Assembly: GCA_947630755.1 (NCBI GenBank)
Contig: CANRIU010000009.1
Location: forward strand, 1-62,301
Length of the DNA stretch: 62,301 nucleotides
DNA from: an uncultured Oscillospiraceae bacterium
GTDB lineage: Bacteria > Bacillota > Clostridia > Oscillospirales > Oscillospiraceae
Direction: 5' to 3'
Part shown: positions 27,038-34,828 of the stretch, piece by piece
Layout: every line of letters begins with the position of its first letter
How positions within the stretch are numbered: the first letter of the stretch is position 1
Made by a program: the position numbers and the translations under genes
The notes under the pieces: model-generated
The model's database searches: none
Told to the model about the DNA's origin: nothing
What the model saw: the letters and a program-made list of their open reading frames with translations, nothing else

Positions 27038-27391
27038 ATGGCAAGAATCAAGGGCGCGATGATGACGCGCAAGAGAAGAAATAAAGTCCTCAAGCTCGCG
27101 AAGGGCTACTGGGGCGCCAAGAGCAAGCACTTCAAGATGGCCAACCAGGCCATGATGAAGTCCCTCACCTACGCCTACATCGGACGCAAGCAGAGAAAGC
27201 GCGATTTCCGCCGTCTGTGGATCACCCGCATCTCCGCCGGGTGCAAGGCCAACGGCATGAACTACTCCACCTTTATGCACGGCCTGAAGCTCGCCGGCAT
27301 CGAGATGAACCGCAAGATGCTCTCCGAGACCGCTATCCACAACCCCGAGGCGTTCACTCAGCTCGTAGCCGCCGCCAAGGCCGCACTTTGA
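27038..27391 (+). CDS. rplT: 50S ribosomal protein L20
   Basis: 117 residues, full length, starting [17 protein letters not shown]20 assembles 23S rRNA and in Firmicutes represses its own operon by binding the leader. It follows rpmI by 14 nt with AAGGAGGT. Confidence 0.98.
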   Translation: MARIKGAMMTRKRRNKVLKLAKGYWGAKSKHFKMANQAMMKSLTYAYIGRKQRKRDFRRLWITRISAGCKANGMNYSTFMHGLKLAGIEMNRKMLSETAIHNPEAFTQLVAAAKAAL

Positions 27392-27394
27392 CTT

Positions 27395-27418
27395 TGTCGA
27401 AAAAGCCCTGCGGGCTTT
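27395..27418. repeat. Structured repeat family, head hairpin only
   Basis: TGTCGAAAAAGCCC, loop TGC, GGGCTTT: the same head motif as the element at 31885-32088, truncated on the right. It sits just after rplT. Confidence 0.6.
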
Positions 27419-27430
27419 ACTGAAAAAAAT

Positions 27431-27460
27431 AAGACGGGTCATGGACCCGTCTTATTTTTT
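27431..27460. terminator. Strong bidirectional terminator after rplT
   Basis: AAGACGGGTC (27431-27440) pairs with GACCCGTCTT (27444-27453), with A run before and T run after. It ends the infC operon and the dusB-sigma operon from the other side. Confidence 0.92.
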
Positions 27461-27467
27461 TAATTTT

Positions 27468-28232
27468 TTACTGTCCCTGCCCGTCAGGGCGCTCAAGGGC
27501 GATGCCCAGAGCTGCCGTGGGGTCGCCGCATGTCTCCACCATCAGCGCCTCGGCCTCATACTGCTCCAGAAGCTCCATCGGCAGGGCGTAGCCCACGGCG
27601 CCGTCGTCAAGGGAGAGTGGCTCCCCGGCCTTTACAAGCTCCTCCGGGATCTCGGCAAAGGTGTACACCGCCGCGTAGCCGTCCAGCGCGTCAATAAGCG
27701 GCAAGCGCTGCTCATCAGGCACATCAGGATCTGCCGGCGCGTCGAAAACGGGCTGCTGGCCGTCAATTATATCGCACACCGCCGGCTCATCAGGCAGCGC
27801 GTCCTCGGGCTGGGCATCCCGCACCTCCGGCATTGCCGGGGACGCGGGCACTGCGGGCGCTTCCGGCGCGGAGTAGAGCACGGGCCGCGAATCCATTTTC
27901 GTGTTTTTCTGCCGGAGCGCACCCGGGATCACCGCCACTGCAAGCACCGCTGCGGCGGCAAAAAGCCCCGCGCCGATGGATATTCGGCGGCGCTTTACAG
28001 CCCTTTTTGCCCGAATATCCCCCCTCACGGCGTCCATGACGGCGTCTGCCAATCCCTCCGGCGGCTCCGCGTCAATATCAAGCGTCTCCCTCACACCTGA
28101 CAGAAGCTCAAGCGTCTCCCGGCAGCCGGGACAGGACTCGAGGTGCTCCTCAAGCTCCCGCTCCTGCTCGTCGGTGAGAAGGCCGTCGAGCCTGAGGCTC
28201 AGAAGCTCCTCATAATACTCGTGGCTGTTCAC
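27468..28232 (-). CDS. Membrane anti-sigma factor with zinc-finger domain
   Basis: 254 residues. The N-terminal anti-sigma zinc motif HLESCPGC (about residues 30-37) binds the sigma factor; a transmembrane segment (about 83-105) and a Pro/Ala-rich extracellular part follow. It starts with GTG that overlaps the sigma stop codon (GTGA), so the two are coupled. It should hold the adjacent ECF sigma factor inactive until an envelope signal arrives. Confidence 0.88.
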   Translation of the reverse strand: MNSHEYYEELLSLRLDGLLTDEQERELEEHLESCPGCRETLELLSGVRETLDIDAEPPEGLADAVMDAVRGDIRAKRAVKRRRISIGAGLFAAAAVLAVAVIPGALRQKNTKMDSRPVLYSAPEAPAVPASPAMPEVRDAQPEDALPDEPAVCDIIDGQQPVFDAPADPDVPDEQRLPLIDALDGYAAVYTFAEIPEELVKAGEPLSLDDGAVGYALPMELLEQYEAEALMVETCGDPTAALGIALERPDGQGQ

Positions 28233-28849
28233 CCCTCGTCCCTCCTTTCGCTGGTCTTCTGACTATTTGACTTCCGGGAGGCGAAGATTGTTCCACGTTT
28301 TTTAAGATTTTCCGCCAGCGCCATCCGCGCCCGGGCGAGCCGCGACTTCACCGTGCCCTCCTCCAGCTTAAGGGCCGAGGCTATGTCGGCGTAGCTCATG
28401 TCCCGGTACTCCCGCATTATTAGTATCTCCCGCTTGTCCGGGTCAAGCTCGCCTATCGCCTCCCGCACGGCCTCCAGCTCCTCCCGGCGCTCGTACACCT
28501 CGTCGGGCCGGGGGGCGGTGTCCGGGACATCGAGCTCCGCGCCCTCCTCGTCCGTGGGCATGGGGACGAGAGTCCCCCGGCGGGAGCGCTTTATTATGTC
28601 CATGCTGGCGTTGTAGGTCAGCCTATAGAGCCACACGGACACGCGGCTGTCCCCCCGGAAGGAGCCAAGGTTCTGGTACGCCCGCAAAAAGGCGTCCTGA
28701 GAGGCGTCCTTGGCGTCCTCGGCGCTGCCCGTGAGCTTATAGGCCAGGCTGTAAACGTTCTTCTGGTGCTCCCGGACGAGCTTCTCAAAGGCCACGGCGT
28801 CGCCCTTTGCCGCCGCCGCGACTGTCTCCTTCTCCTCAAGGGCCGTCAA
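28229..28849 (-). CDS. ECF RNA polymerase sigma factor
   Basis: 206 residues with sigma region 2 (YKLTGSAEDAKDASQDAFLRAYQ) and region 4 (GELDPDKREILIMREY...ALKLEEGTVKSRLARAR), SigW-like group. The start is TTG at 28849 with AGGAGG 8 nt upstream and overlaps the dusB stop (TTGA). Its regulon is unknown. Confidence 0.92.
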   Translation of the reverse strand: MTALEEKETVAAAAKGDAVAFEKLVREHQKNVYSLAYKLTGSAEDAKDASQDAFLRAYQNLGSFRGDSRVSVWLYRLTYNASMDIIKRSRRGTLVPMPTDEEGAELDVPDTAPRPDEVYERREELEAVREAIGELDPDKREILIMREYRDMSYADIASALKLEEGTVKSRLARARMALAENLKKRGTIFASRKSNSQKTSERRDEG

Positions 28850-29832
28850 ACGTCCCGCCTCCTCTCCTCGTCATGTAAAAAGTCAAGAATATCCCGCTCC
28901 ACCAGCTCAAGGTCCGCGAGGGTGGAGACGCTCATTATCCGTGTCCTGAAAAATGCCGCCCTGGGCATACCCCTCAGATACCACGCCAGGTGCTTTCGCG
29001 CCTCGAGGCAGGCGGTCTTCTCCCCAAGGCTCTCCGCCGCCATCCGCGTCTGCCGGACGGCGGTGCCGACGCGCTCAAAGTAGTCCGGCGGGGCGGGGAT
29101 TTCCCTCCCCTCCAGGGCCGCGGCGGCCTCCCGGAAGAGCCAGGGGTAGCCCATGGCGCCGCGGGCTATCATCACGGCGTCCGCCCCGGTGCGGGAGAGT
29201 ATCCTCACCGCGTCCCGGGCCGTGAACACGTCGCCGTTTGCCGCCACGGGCACGCGGACGGCGGCGTTCACCTCTCCTATTATGTCCCAATCTGCGGTCC
29301 CTGAGTATTTCTGGGCCGTGGTCCTGCCGTGGACGGCGATCGCCGCGGCCCCGGCGGCCTCGCAGACCTTCGCAAACTCCACGGCGTTCACATGTCCCGA
29401 GTCCAGCCCCTTGCGGAATTTCACCGTCACCGGGCGGTCGGAGCTCTTCCTCACCGACTCGATGATCCTCCCGGCGAGGTCCGGGTCGCGCATCAGCGCC
29501 GAGCCGTCCCCGGCGCTGACTATCTTGCCCATGGGGCAGCCCATGTTTATGTCTATCCAGTCGCAGCGCGAAACGGAGCAGACCTTCGCCGCCGCCTCGC
29601 CCATGCACACGGGGTCCGAGCCGAAAAGCTGCACCGCCGCGGGGCTCTCATCCGCGCCCAGCTCCATGAGCTTCAGGGACTTTTTGTCCTGCATCATAAG
29701 GGCCCTGGAGCTCACCATCTCCGTCACCGTGGCCTGGGCGCCCTGCTCCCGGCAGATTTTTCGGAAGGCGGCGTCCGTCACGCCCGCCATGGGCGCCAGC
29801 ACAAGGCGTATATTGTTTTTTTCTGTCTCCAC
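28846..29832 (-). CDS. dusB: tRNA-dihydrouridine synthase
   Basis: 328 residues. FMN-dependent TIM barrel that reduces uridines in the tRNA D loop. Motifs: VLAPMAGVTDAAFR at the start, catalytic Cys in INMGCPMGKI, FRKGLDSGHVNAV and the HGRTTAQKYSG loop. It starts with GTG. It is first gene of the dusB-sigma-anti-sigma chain, an unexpected pairing of tRNA modification with envelope stress control. Confidence 0.95.
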   Translation of the reverse strand: METEKNNIRLVLAPMAGVTDAAFRKICREQGAQATVTEMVSSRALMMQDKKSLKLMELGADESPAAVQLFGSDPVCMGEAAAKVCSVSRCDWIDINMGCPMGKIVSAGDGSALMRDPDLAGRIIESVRKSSDRPVTVKFRKGLDSGHVNAVEFAKVCEAAGAAAIAVHGRTTAQKYSGTADWDIIGEVNAAVRVPVAANGDVFTARDAVRILSRTGADAVMIARGAMGYPWLFREAAAALEGREIPAPPDYFERVGTAVRQTRMAAESLGEKTACLEARKHLAWYLRGMPRAAFFRTRIMSVSTLADLELVERDILDFLHDEERRRDV

Positions 29833-29943
29833 TCCGGCGCCCTCCCGTCATTAAATAGTGCGGTAACGACTATTTTAATTGGTTTTCCGGTCAATGTCAA
29901 ATAAAACAGCGGCTTTTTCGGCAGTATTTGTGTAATTCACCAC

Positions 29944-29972
29944 TTGCCCCGGAGGAAAACATGGAGTATTAT
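29944..29972 (+). promoter_or_regulatory. folT promoter
   Basis: TTGCCC (29944-29949), 17-nt spacer, TATTAT (29967-29972), placing the start just before the riboswitch. The region 29833-30148 otherwise contains only the riboswitch and leader. Confidence 0.6.
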
Positions 29973-29987
29973 TTCCATATAAGCTGT

Positions 29988-30083
29988 GCAGAGTAGGTCG
30001 GCGCGCGTTAAGTGCCTCGGGGACGGAGAGTTGCCCCGGGGACGAAGAGTGACCCTCGCGGTGCGCCGTCCGCATCCCGCTGC
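29988..30083 (+). ncRNA. THF (tetrahydrofolate) riboswitch
   Basis: The blocks AGAGTAGG, GCGCGTTAAGTGCC, GGGGACGAAGAG, CGCGGTGCGCCG and CCGCATCCCGCTGC match the folT-type THF riboswitch in order and spacing, with GCAG/CTGC closing the outer stem. TCTCCT at 30105-30110 could pair with the folT ribosome binding site (30131-30139), suggesting control of translation. Confidence 0.93.
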
Positions 30084-30148
30084 GACAGGCGAGGTACGCC
30101 CGTATCTCCTGCTGTGTGGAATTTCTGCATGGAGGGAGGTATTTTTTT

Positions 30149-30724
30149 ATGAAATTTTATATTAAAAGCTCATTGGAAACCCTTAAAAGCTCCGCGCTGG
30201 AGATAAAAAGGCTGCGGGTCCTCACCGCCCTCGCGGTGATGGGCGCTATGGCCATCGCCCTCAAGGCCTTCTCCATCGACATCGGGCCCTTCATCTCCAT
30301 CGGATTTTCGGGTATACCGAATCAGGTGGTGGATATGCTCTTCGGCCCCGTGACGGGGTCACTGTTCGGCGGGGCGATGGATGTGCTCAAATTTTTCATA
30401 AAGCCCACGGGCACCTTCCACTTCGGCTTCACCTTCAACGCCATGCTCGCCGCCTTCATCTACGGGTGCTTCTACTACAAAAGCCCCGTCCGGCTCTGGC
30501 GGGTGCTGGCGGCGAAGGGCGTAGTCGAGGTGGTGGTGAATCTGGGCTTCGGGACGCTCTGGAAAAGCCAGCTCGTGGGAAAGGCTTTTTTCCAGCTCCT
30601 GCCCGCGATTACGGGCTGGAGCCTGCTCAACTGGCTTTTGAATACCGCCGTATTCTACGTCGTCGCCAGGGGTCTGGAGAGGGCCGGGGTGTTCCGGTTT
30701 TTCGACAACGATCACAGGCCGTAA
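30149..30724 (+). CDS. folT: Folate ECF transporter S component
   Basis: 191-residue membrane protein with about six spans and the FolT signatures DIGPFISIGFSGIPNQ and DMLFGPVTGSLFGGAMDVLKF. It captures folate and works with a shared EcfA/A'/T energising module, which is not in this window. The ATG at 30149 has GGAGGGAGG 8 nt upstream. Its last 13 nt overlap the end of tatD on the other strand. Confidence 0.93.
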   Translation: MKFYIKSSLETLKSSALEIKRLRVLTALAVMGAMAIALKAFSIDIGPFISIGFSGIPNQVVDMLFGPVTGSLFGGAMDVLKFFIKPTGTFHFGFTFNAMLAAFIYGCFYYKSPVRLWRVLAAKGVVEVVVNLGFGTLWKSQLVGKAFFQLLPAITGWSLLNWLLNTAVFYVVARGLERAGVFRFFDNDHRP

Positions 30725-31470
30725 AGCCTGCGCCCGTTCTCCATGGTGAGGGCCTCCACGTCCTCATAGTCCATGCCGCGTATTTCCGCTATCTTCTCCG
30801 CCACCAGGCGTACAAAAAGGGAGGAGTTGCGCTCCCCCCGGTGGGGCACCGGGGCCATGTAGGGGCTGTCGGTCTCTATCACCATCCGCTCCAGTGGCAT
30901 ATTTTTTACTACCTCCACGCATTTTCGCGCGTTTTTGAAGGTGACGACCCCGGTAAAGCCCAGGTACAGGCCCATATCCAGCAGTATCCTCGCCGTCTCC
31001 CAGCTCCCGGAGAAGCAGTGCACCACGCCCCGCACCCCGGGGTGGGCGGCGAGGATGTTCAGGTTATCCTGCACGGCCTCCCGCTCGTGGATTATCACGG
31101 GCTTTGAAAGCTCCAGCGACAGCTCCAGCTGCTCGGCAAAGACGCGCCGCTGGACATCCCGGGGGGAGAAGTCGTAGTGGTAGTCAAGGCCGATCTCCCC
31201 AACGGCGACGCACTTCGGGTCCCGGGCGAGGGCGCGTATGTCGTCAAGGTATGTCTCCCCCGCCCCGGCGGCCTCGTGGGGGTGGACCCCGGCTGCGAAA
31301 TACACAAAGTCAAATTCGCGGGATATGTCCCGGGCCTTCATAGCGGAGGCTATGTCCGACGCCGGGTCCACAATGAGCCCAACGCCCCGGGAGGGCATGG
31401 AGGAGAGGAGCTCCTGGCGGTCCTGGTCAAATTTTTCATCGTCGTAGTGGGCGTGAGTGTCGAAAAGCAT
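30712..31470 (-). CDS. tatD: TatD-family metal-dependent DNase
   Basis: 252 residues, amidohydrolase fold: FDTHAHYDD, GVHPHEA, GEIGLDYHYD, HCFSG and ETDSPYMAP all carry expected metal ligands. Acts as a 3'-5' exonuclease in repair in other bacteria. It is convergent with and overlaps folT by 13 nt, with no terminator between them. Confidence 0.95.
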   Translation of the reverse strand: MLFDTHAHYDDEKFDQDRQELLSSMPSRGVGLIVDPASDIASAMKARDISREFDFVYFAAGVHPHEAAGAGETYLDDIRALARDPKCVAVGEIGLDYHYDFSPRDVQRRVFAEQLELSLELSKPVIIHEREAVQDNLNILAAHPGVRGVVHCFSGSWETARILLDMGLYLGFTGVVTFKNARKCVEVVKNMPLERMVIETDSPYMAPVPHRGERNSSLFVRLVAEKIAEIRGMDYEDVEALTMENGRRLYGL

Positions 31471-31511
31471 ATATTTTTCCTCCTGTCTCGCCTCTTTTTT
31501 GAAAAAAACAC

Positions 31512-31540
31512 TTGCAATCGGCTGTGACTTATGATAACAT
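31512..31540 (+). promoter_or_regulatory. secG promoter
   Basis: TTGCAA (31512-31517), 17-nt spacer, TAACAT (31535-31540), about 50 nt before the start. Confidence 0.7.
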
Positions 31541-31589
31541 AAAAGTCCGGCAATTAAAAGACCATACTTTATATAAAGGATTGATTATT

Positions 31590-31835
31590 TTGCAGACATT
31601 AACCATTATCATCACCGTAATTCAGCTCATCTCCTGCGTCGCCCTTGTCACCATCGTTCTCTTCCAGTCCGGCAAGAGCTCCGGTCTCTCCGGCGCCATC
31701 GGCGGCGGCAGCGGCGATACTTTCCTCTCTAAAAACAAGTCCAAGAGCCTTGACGCACGTCTGGCCCGGTTCACGAAGTGGGTCGCCGGCGTGTTCATGC
31801 TGCTGACCCTTGTCCTCAATTTCATCATCAAGTAA
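31590..31835 (+). CDS. secG: Preprotein translocase subunit SecG
   Basis: 81 residues with two membrane helices separated by the conserved loop SGKSSGLSGAIGGG. The start is TTG at 31590 with AAAGGA 9 nt upstream. It is alone here; the usual rnr and smpB neighbours are absent. Confidence 0.93.
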   Translation: MQTLTIIITVIQLISCVALVTIVLFQSGKSSGLSGAIGGGSGDTFLSKNKSKSLDARLARFTKWVAGVFMLLTLVLNFIIK

Positions 31836-31851
31836 TTATCCTTAATAAGTC

Positions 31852-31883
31852 AAAACCCCGGAGGCCGTGGCCTCCGGGGTTTT
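31852..31883. terminator. secG terminator (copy 1 of a duplicated terminator)
   Basis: A perfect 15-bp stem: AAAACCCCGGAGGCC with GGCCTCCGGGGTTTT. The same hairpin is repeated at 32089-32120 on the other side of the inserted repeat element. Confidence 0.9.
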
Positions 31884-31884
31884 A

Positions 31885-32088
31885 GCCTGTCGAAAAAGCC
31901 CTTCGGGCTTTTTCGACAATGGGGACGTGCGGGGAATCCCGCGTGAATTTTGCGAAATTCACGCGAAATTCCCCTGCTGCCGCCCTGCGCGCACGGCCCA
32001 AGGGCCGCGCACTTGGGCGACAAAAAGGGATTTTTTCCGACGCGCATGTCGCCGGAAAAAATATTGAATTTGAGTTTTTGACAAGCTG
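31885..32088. repeat. Structured repeat element, full copy A
   Basis: 204 bp of non-coding DNA folding into consecutive hairpins: head (31888-31901 with 31905-31918, perfect 14 bp), GGGGACGTGCGG box, long stem-loop (GGGGAAT...ATTCCCC around CGCGTGAATTT with its complement), a GGCCC/GGGCC hairpin, and a tail TTTTTTCCGACG...CGCCGGAAAAAA holding the core CGACGCGCATGTCGCCG. Ends GCCTGTCGAAAA and (complement) GCTTGTCAAAA are inverted repeats. Bracketed by a 32-bp direct terminator duplication. Confidence 0.75.
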
Positions 32089-32120
32089 AAACCCCGGAGG
32101 CCGTGGCCTTCGGGGTTTTA
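32089..32120. terminator. hpf-side terminator (copy 2 of duplicated terminator)
   Basis: Identical to 31853-31884 except for one C-to-T change at 32110. It lies 12 nt after the hpf stop on the minus strand. Confidence 0.85.
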
Positions 32121-32132
32121 TTGTATGTTTTC

Positions 32133-32669
32133 TCAGTCGCTCTCGATAAGGCCGTAGCCGCCGTTTTTGCGCTTATAAACAACGGCGAATTTTCCGTCCT
32201 CATCCTGATTCTTGAATACGAAGAACTCATGGTCAAGGAGGTTCATCTGCAAAATCGCCTCCTCCGTGGTCATGGGCTTGATGGAGAAGCGCTTTGTGCG
32301 TATGACCTCGAAGGGTCCCTCCTCATCCTCGTCGGGGGTGACGACGGGGGGCTTGATCTCCCGCTCAAAGGCGCCCTCGCGCAGGCGCTTCTCAAGGCGG
32401 GTCTTGTTCTTGCGTATCTGCCGCTCAATGGAGGCGGCGGCGGAATCGATTGAGGCGTACATATCTCCCGTGATCTCGCTCACCCGGTAGATCATACCGC
32501 CGGCGCGGATGGTTGCCTCGCATATGAAGCGCCCGCGCTCCATGGAGAATGTAACGGAGGCGTCGGCTTCGGTCTTAAAGAGGCGGTCCAGCTTGCCGAG
32601 CTTCTTCTCGGCATAGGCGCGCACATCCTCGGAGACCTGCAGCTTCTTTTCGGCAAAAGTAAACCTCAT
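32133..32669 (-). CDS. hpf: Ribosome hibernation promoting factor, long form
   Basis: 178 residues. The N-terminal S30AE domain (about 1-100) blocks the decoding centre; the C-terminal dimerisation domain (about 118-175, IRTKRFSIKPMTTEEAILQMNLLDHEFFVF) joins two 70S particles into 100S dimers. Two ATGs are possible; that at 32669 has AGGAG at 9 nt, that at 32675 only 3 nt, so the former is chosen. A TATAAT (32717-32722) lies upstream. Confidence 0.95.
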   Translation of the reverse strand: MRFTFAEKKLQVSEDVRAYAEKKLGKLDRLFKTEADASVTFSMERGRFICEATIRAGGMIYRVSEITGDMYASIDSAAASIERQIRKNKTRLEKRLREGAFEREIKPPVVTPDEDEEGPFEVIRTKRFSIKPMTTEEAILQMNLLDHEFFVFKNQDEDGKFAVVYKRKNGGYGLIESD

Positions 32670-32716
32670 TGTCATCAGCTCCTTTCTGTATACGGAGGGG
32701 TGTCCCCCGTAAAGGC

Positions 32717-32722
32717 ATTATA
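32717..32722 (-). promoter_or_regulatory. Probable hpf -10 element
   Basis: Perfect TATAAT on the minus strand about 48 nt upstream of the hpf start; the -35 is weak. Confidence 0.5.
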
Positions 32723-32796
32723 ACATACATTGTGTGAAAAATGAACAAAAATTCAGAAAATAAATAAAAATTTTTTTCTGATATGCCGGAGGCCCC

Positions 32797-33639
32797 TCAC
32801 AGCGTCAGGGACGCGTGGCGGGTGACGTGGCAGCCGATGTTGACGACGCAGGCCGTGCCCGCGATGTGGGCGGCAAAGGCGTTTATGTTTACCGCCAAGG
32901 CTGTATTTCGCCCGCCGAAGCCCTGTGGGCCGATGCCGAGCTTATTTATCTTCTCAAGGACGCGCCTCTCCATATCGGCGTAAAATTCGTCAGCGTTCGG
33001 CTCGTCCACCGGGCGGGTGAGGGCGAGCTTTGCCATCATCGCGGCCTTCTCCACCGTGCCGCCGATGCCAACGCCCACCACCACCGGGGGGCAGGGGTCG
33101 GCTCCCGCCATGCGCACCACGTCCACGATGAAGTCCTCAAACTCATCTATTTTGGCGGAGGGGAGGAACATGCGCATACGGCTCTTGTTCTCGCTGCCGA
33201 AGCCCTTGGGGGCAACGGTGAGGGTGAGCTTATCCCCGGGGACGAGCCTCGTCCATATGACGGGCGGGGTGTTGTCGTTGGTGTTGACCCGGCGGAATGG
33301 GTCGGATACCACGGACTTTCGCAGATAGCCGTTCACATACCCGCGGCGGACGCCCAGGGTGACGGCGTCCTCAAAACAGCCGCCCGTTATATGCACCTCC
33401 TGCCCCAGCTCGGCAAAGACCACCGCCATGCCCGTGTCCTGGCAGATGGGCAGGCCGTCGGCGGCGGCGCAGGCGAAGTTGTCCACCATGTCCCGGAGGG
33501 CCGCCCTGCCGGCCCCCGAGGGCTCGGACGATTCCGCCCGCTCAATGGCGGCGCGAAGGTCCGGTGTGAGCACCGTGGCGGCGCGGATGCAGAGCCGCTC
33601 CACGGCGTCGGTTATTTCGGAACAGGAAATCTCTCTCAT
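32797..33639 (-). CDS. Fumarate hydratase class I, alpha subunit
   Basis: 280 residues, the usual length of the split alpha subunit (TtdA/FumA N-half). Converts fumarate and malate with a 4Fe-4S cluster; cluster cysteines appear in PICQDTGMAVVF, GADPCPPVVVGVGIGG and NIGCHVTRHASL. The ATG at 33639 has GGAGGC upstream; the frame extends to 33816 but that part overlaps the divergent gene's start. The beta subunit, normally next in the operon, is not adjacent. Confidence 0.92.
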   Translation of the reverse strand: MREISCSEITDAVERLCIRAATVLTPDLRAAIERAESSEPSGAGRAALRDMVDNFACAAADGLPICQDTGMAVVFAELGQEVHITGGCFEDAVTLGVRRGYVNGYLRKSVVSDPFRRVNTNDNTPPVIWTRLVPGDKLTLTVAPKGFGSENKSRMRMFLPSAKIDEFEDFIVDVVRMAGADPCPPVVVGVGIGGTVEKAAMMAKLALTRPVDEPNADEFYADMERRVLEKINKLGIGPQGFGGRNTALAVNINAFAAHIAGTACVVNIGCHVTRHASLTL

Positions 33640-33733
33640 ATGTGCCTCCAGAGCGTTTATTTTATAAACAGTATACCATATTATCCGAAGATGTGGTAGA
33701 ATAAAATAAGCTTTTGGGAAAAGAGGCGGCGGG

Positions 33734-34579
33734 ATGTCACGAGAGCTTTTACGGCATGAGCTCATCGAGCGGAGCATCATAAAAAAATACAGGAAGGAGC
33801 TCTGGAACCCCTTCACCTACGCGGTGAACAAATACGAGCTCATAAAGCCCGGGGACAAAATCGCGGTGTGCATCTCCGGGGGGAAGGACTCCATGCTTCT
33901 GGCGAAGCTCATGCAGGAGCTGTGCCGCCACTCGGCATACCCCTTTGAGGTGGAGTACATCGCCATGGACCCGGGGTACAGCGCCGAGAACAGAAGGCGC
34001 CTTGAGGAGAACATCGATATTCTCAGGCTCCCCGTGCACATATTTGAGAGCGACATCTTCGCCGCGGCGGACTCCGCCGCGAAAAGCCCCTGCTACCTGT
34101 GCGCCCGGATGCGCCGTGGGGCGCTCTACGCCGAGGCGCAAAGGCTGGGCTGCGGGAAAATTGCCCTGGGGCACCACTTCAACGATGTCATTGAGACGAC
34201 CCTTATGGCGCTTTTGTACGGGGCGCAGCTCCAGGGGATGATGCCGAAGCTCCACAGCACAAACTTTCCGGGCATGGAGCTCATCCGCCCGCTGTACTGC
34301 GTCCACGAGGAGGACATCAGCGCCTGGGCGCGGTATAACGGCCTTACCTTCCTGCGCTGCGCCTGCCGCCTCACCGAGGGGACCGAGACGGGGGAGCTCG
34401 TCTCCAAGCGCCGGGAGACGAAGGAGCTCATAGCGCGCTTAAAGCTTGAAAGCCCCAATGTGGAGAAGTCCATCTTCAACGCCATCCACGAGGTGAGTCT
34501 TGACACCTTCCCCGCATACAAGACCCGCGGGGTGGAGCACTGGTTTCTGGAGGACTACGACCAGCGGGGAAATAAATAA
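33734..34579 (+). CDS. TtcA/TilS-type PP-loop ATPase, probable tRNA thiolase
   Basis: 281 residues. PP-loop SGGKDS (48-53), CxxC pair Cys120/Cys123 (CYLCARMRR) and a further CAC (209-211), as in TtcA-type proteins that thiolate cytidine 32 of tRNA using an Fe-S cluster. The motif GHHFNDVIETTLMALLYG is typical. Length and features are right for TtcA, but related TtuA/Ctu1-like enzymes cannot be fully excluded. Divergent from the fumarase gene. Confidence 0.85.
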   Translation: MSRELLRHELIERSIIKKYRKELWNPFTYAVNKYELIKPGDKIAVCISGGKDSMLLAKLMQELCRHSAYPFEVEYIAMDPGYSAENRRRLEENIDILRLPVHIFESDIFAAADSAAKSPCYLCARMRRGALYAEAQRLGCGKIALGHHFNDVIETTLMALLYGAQLQGMMPKLHSTNFPGMELIRPLYCVHEEDISAWARYNGLTFLRCACRLTEGTETGELVSKRRETKELIARLKLESPNVEKSIFNAIHEVSLDTFPAYKTRGVEHWFLEDYDQRGNK

Positions 34580-34598
34580 AAAAGCTAAATATAAAAAA

Positions 34599-34621
34599 GC
34601 GGACAGGCGCTGCCTGTCCGT
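34599..34621. terminator. ttcA-side terminator (copy 1 of a duplicated terminator)
   Basis: CGGACAGGC, loop GCT, GCCTGTCCG, preceded by an A run but followed by TCAAGCC with no T run. The identical 23-mer recurs at 34803-34825. Confidence 0.8.
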
Positions 34622-34802
34622 CAAGCCGTCGACAAAGGCTTTGCCTTTGCCGACGGAAGAAATTTGCCGGTCCCCTCCATGCACTTCGTACACTCCGGGG
34701 ACCTAAAATGGGCAAATTTCGACGTACATGCCGCCGAAATTTGCATTGAATTTTTTTCGCGCCTGCGGGCGCGAAATTCTGCGAAGCTTTGTCAACAGTC
34801 TG
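34622..34802. repeat. Structured repeat element, full copy B
   Basis: 181 bp of nested hairpins: head CCGTCGACAAAGGC/GCCTTTGCCGACGG (34626-34656), a large stem GAAATTTGCC...GGCAAATTTC enclosing GGTCCCC/GGGGACC, the core CGACGTACATGCCGCCG between AAATTT arms, and a CGCGCC/GGCGCG hairpin. Its ends are inverted repeats around GTYGACAAAG. Flanked by an identical 23-bp direct repeat of the terminator hairpin. Confidence 0.75.
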
Positions 34803-34828
34803 GCGGACAGGCGCTGCCTGTCCGTTTT
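34803..34828. terminator. Terminator copy 2, with T run
   Basis: Same hairpin as 34599-34621, here followed by TTTTAG but without the A run on its left: the two copies look like halves of one split terminator. Confidence 0.8.

Noticed and set aside
31885-32088. Interpretation of the element as a riboswitch of hpf or secG
   Set aside because: It lies downstream of both convergent genes, not in a leader, and related copies occur at unrelated sites.
27431-32120. CRISPR-like arrays among the many hairpins and repeats
   Set aside because: No regularly spaced direct repeats with unique spacers and no cas genes anywhere in the window.
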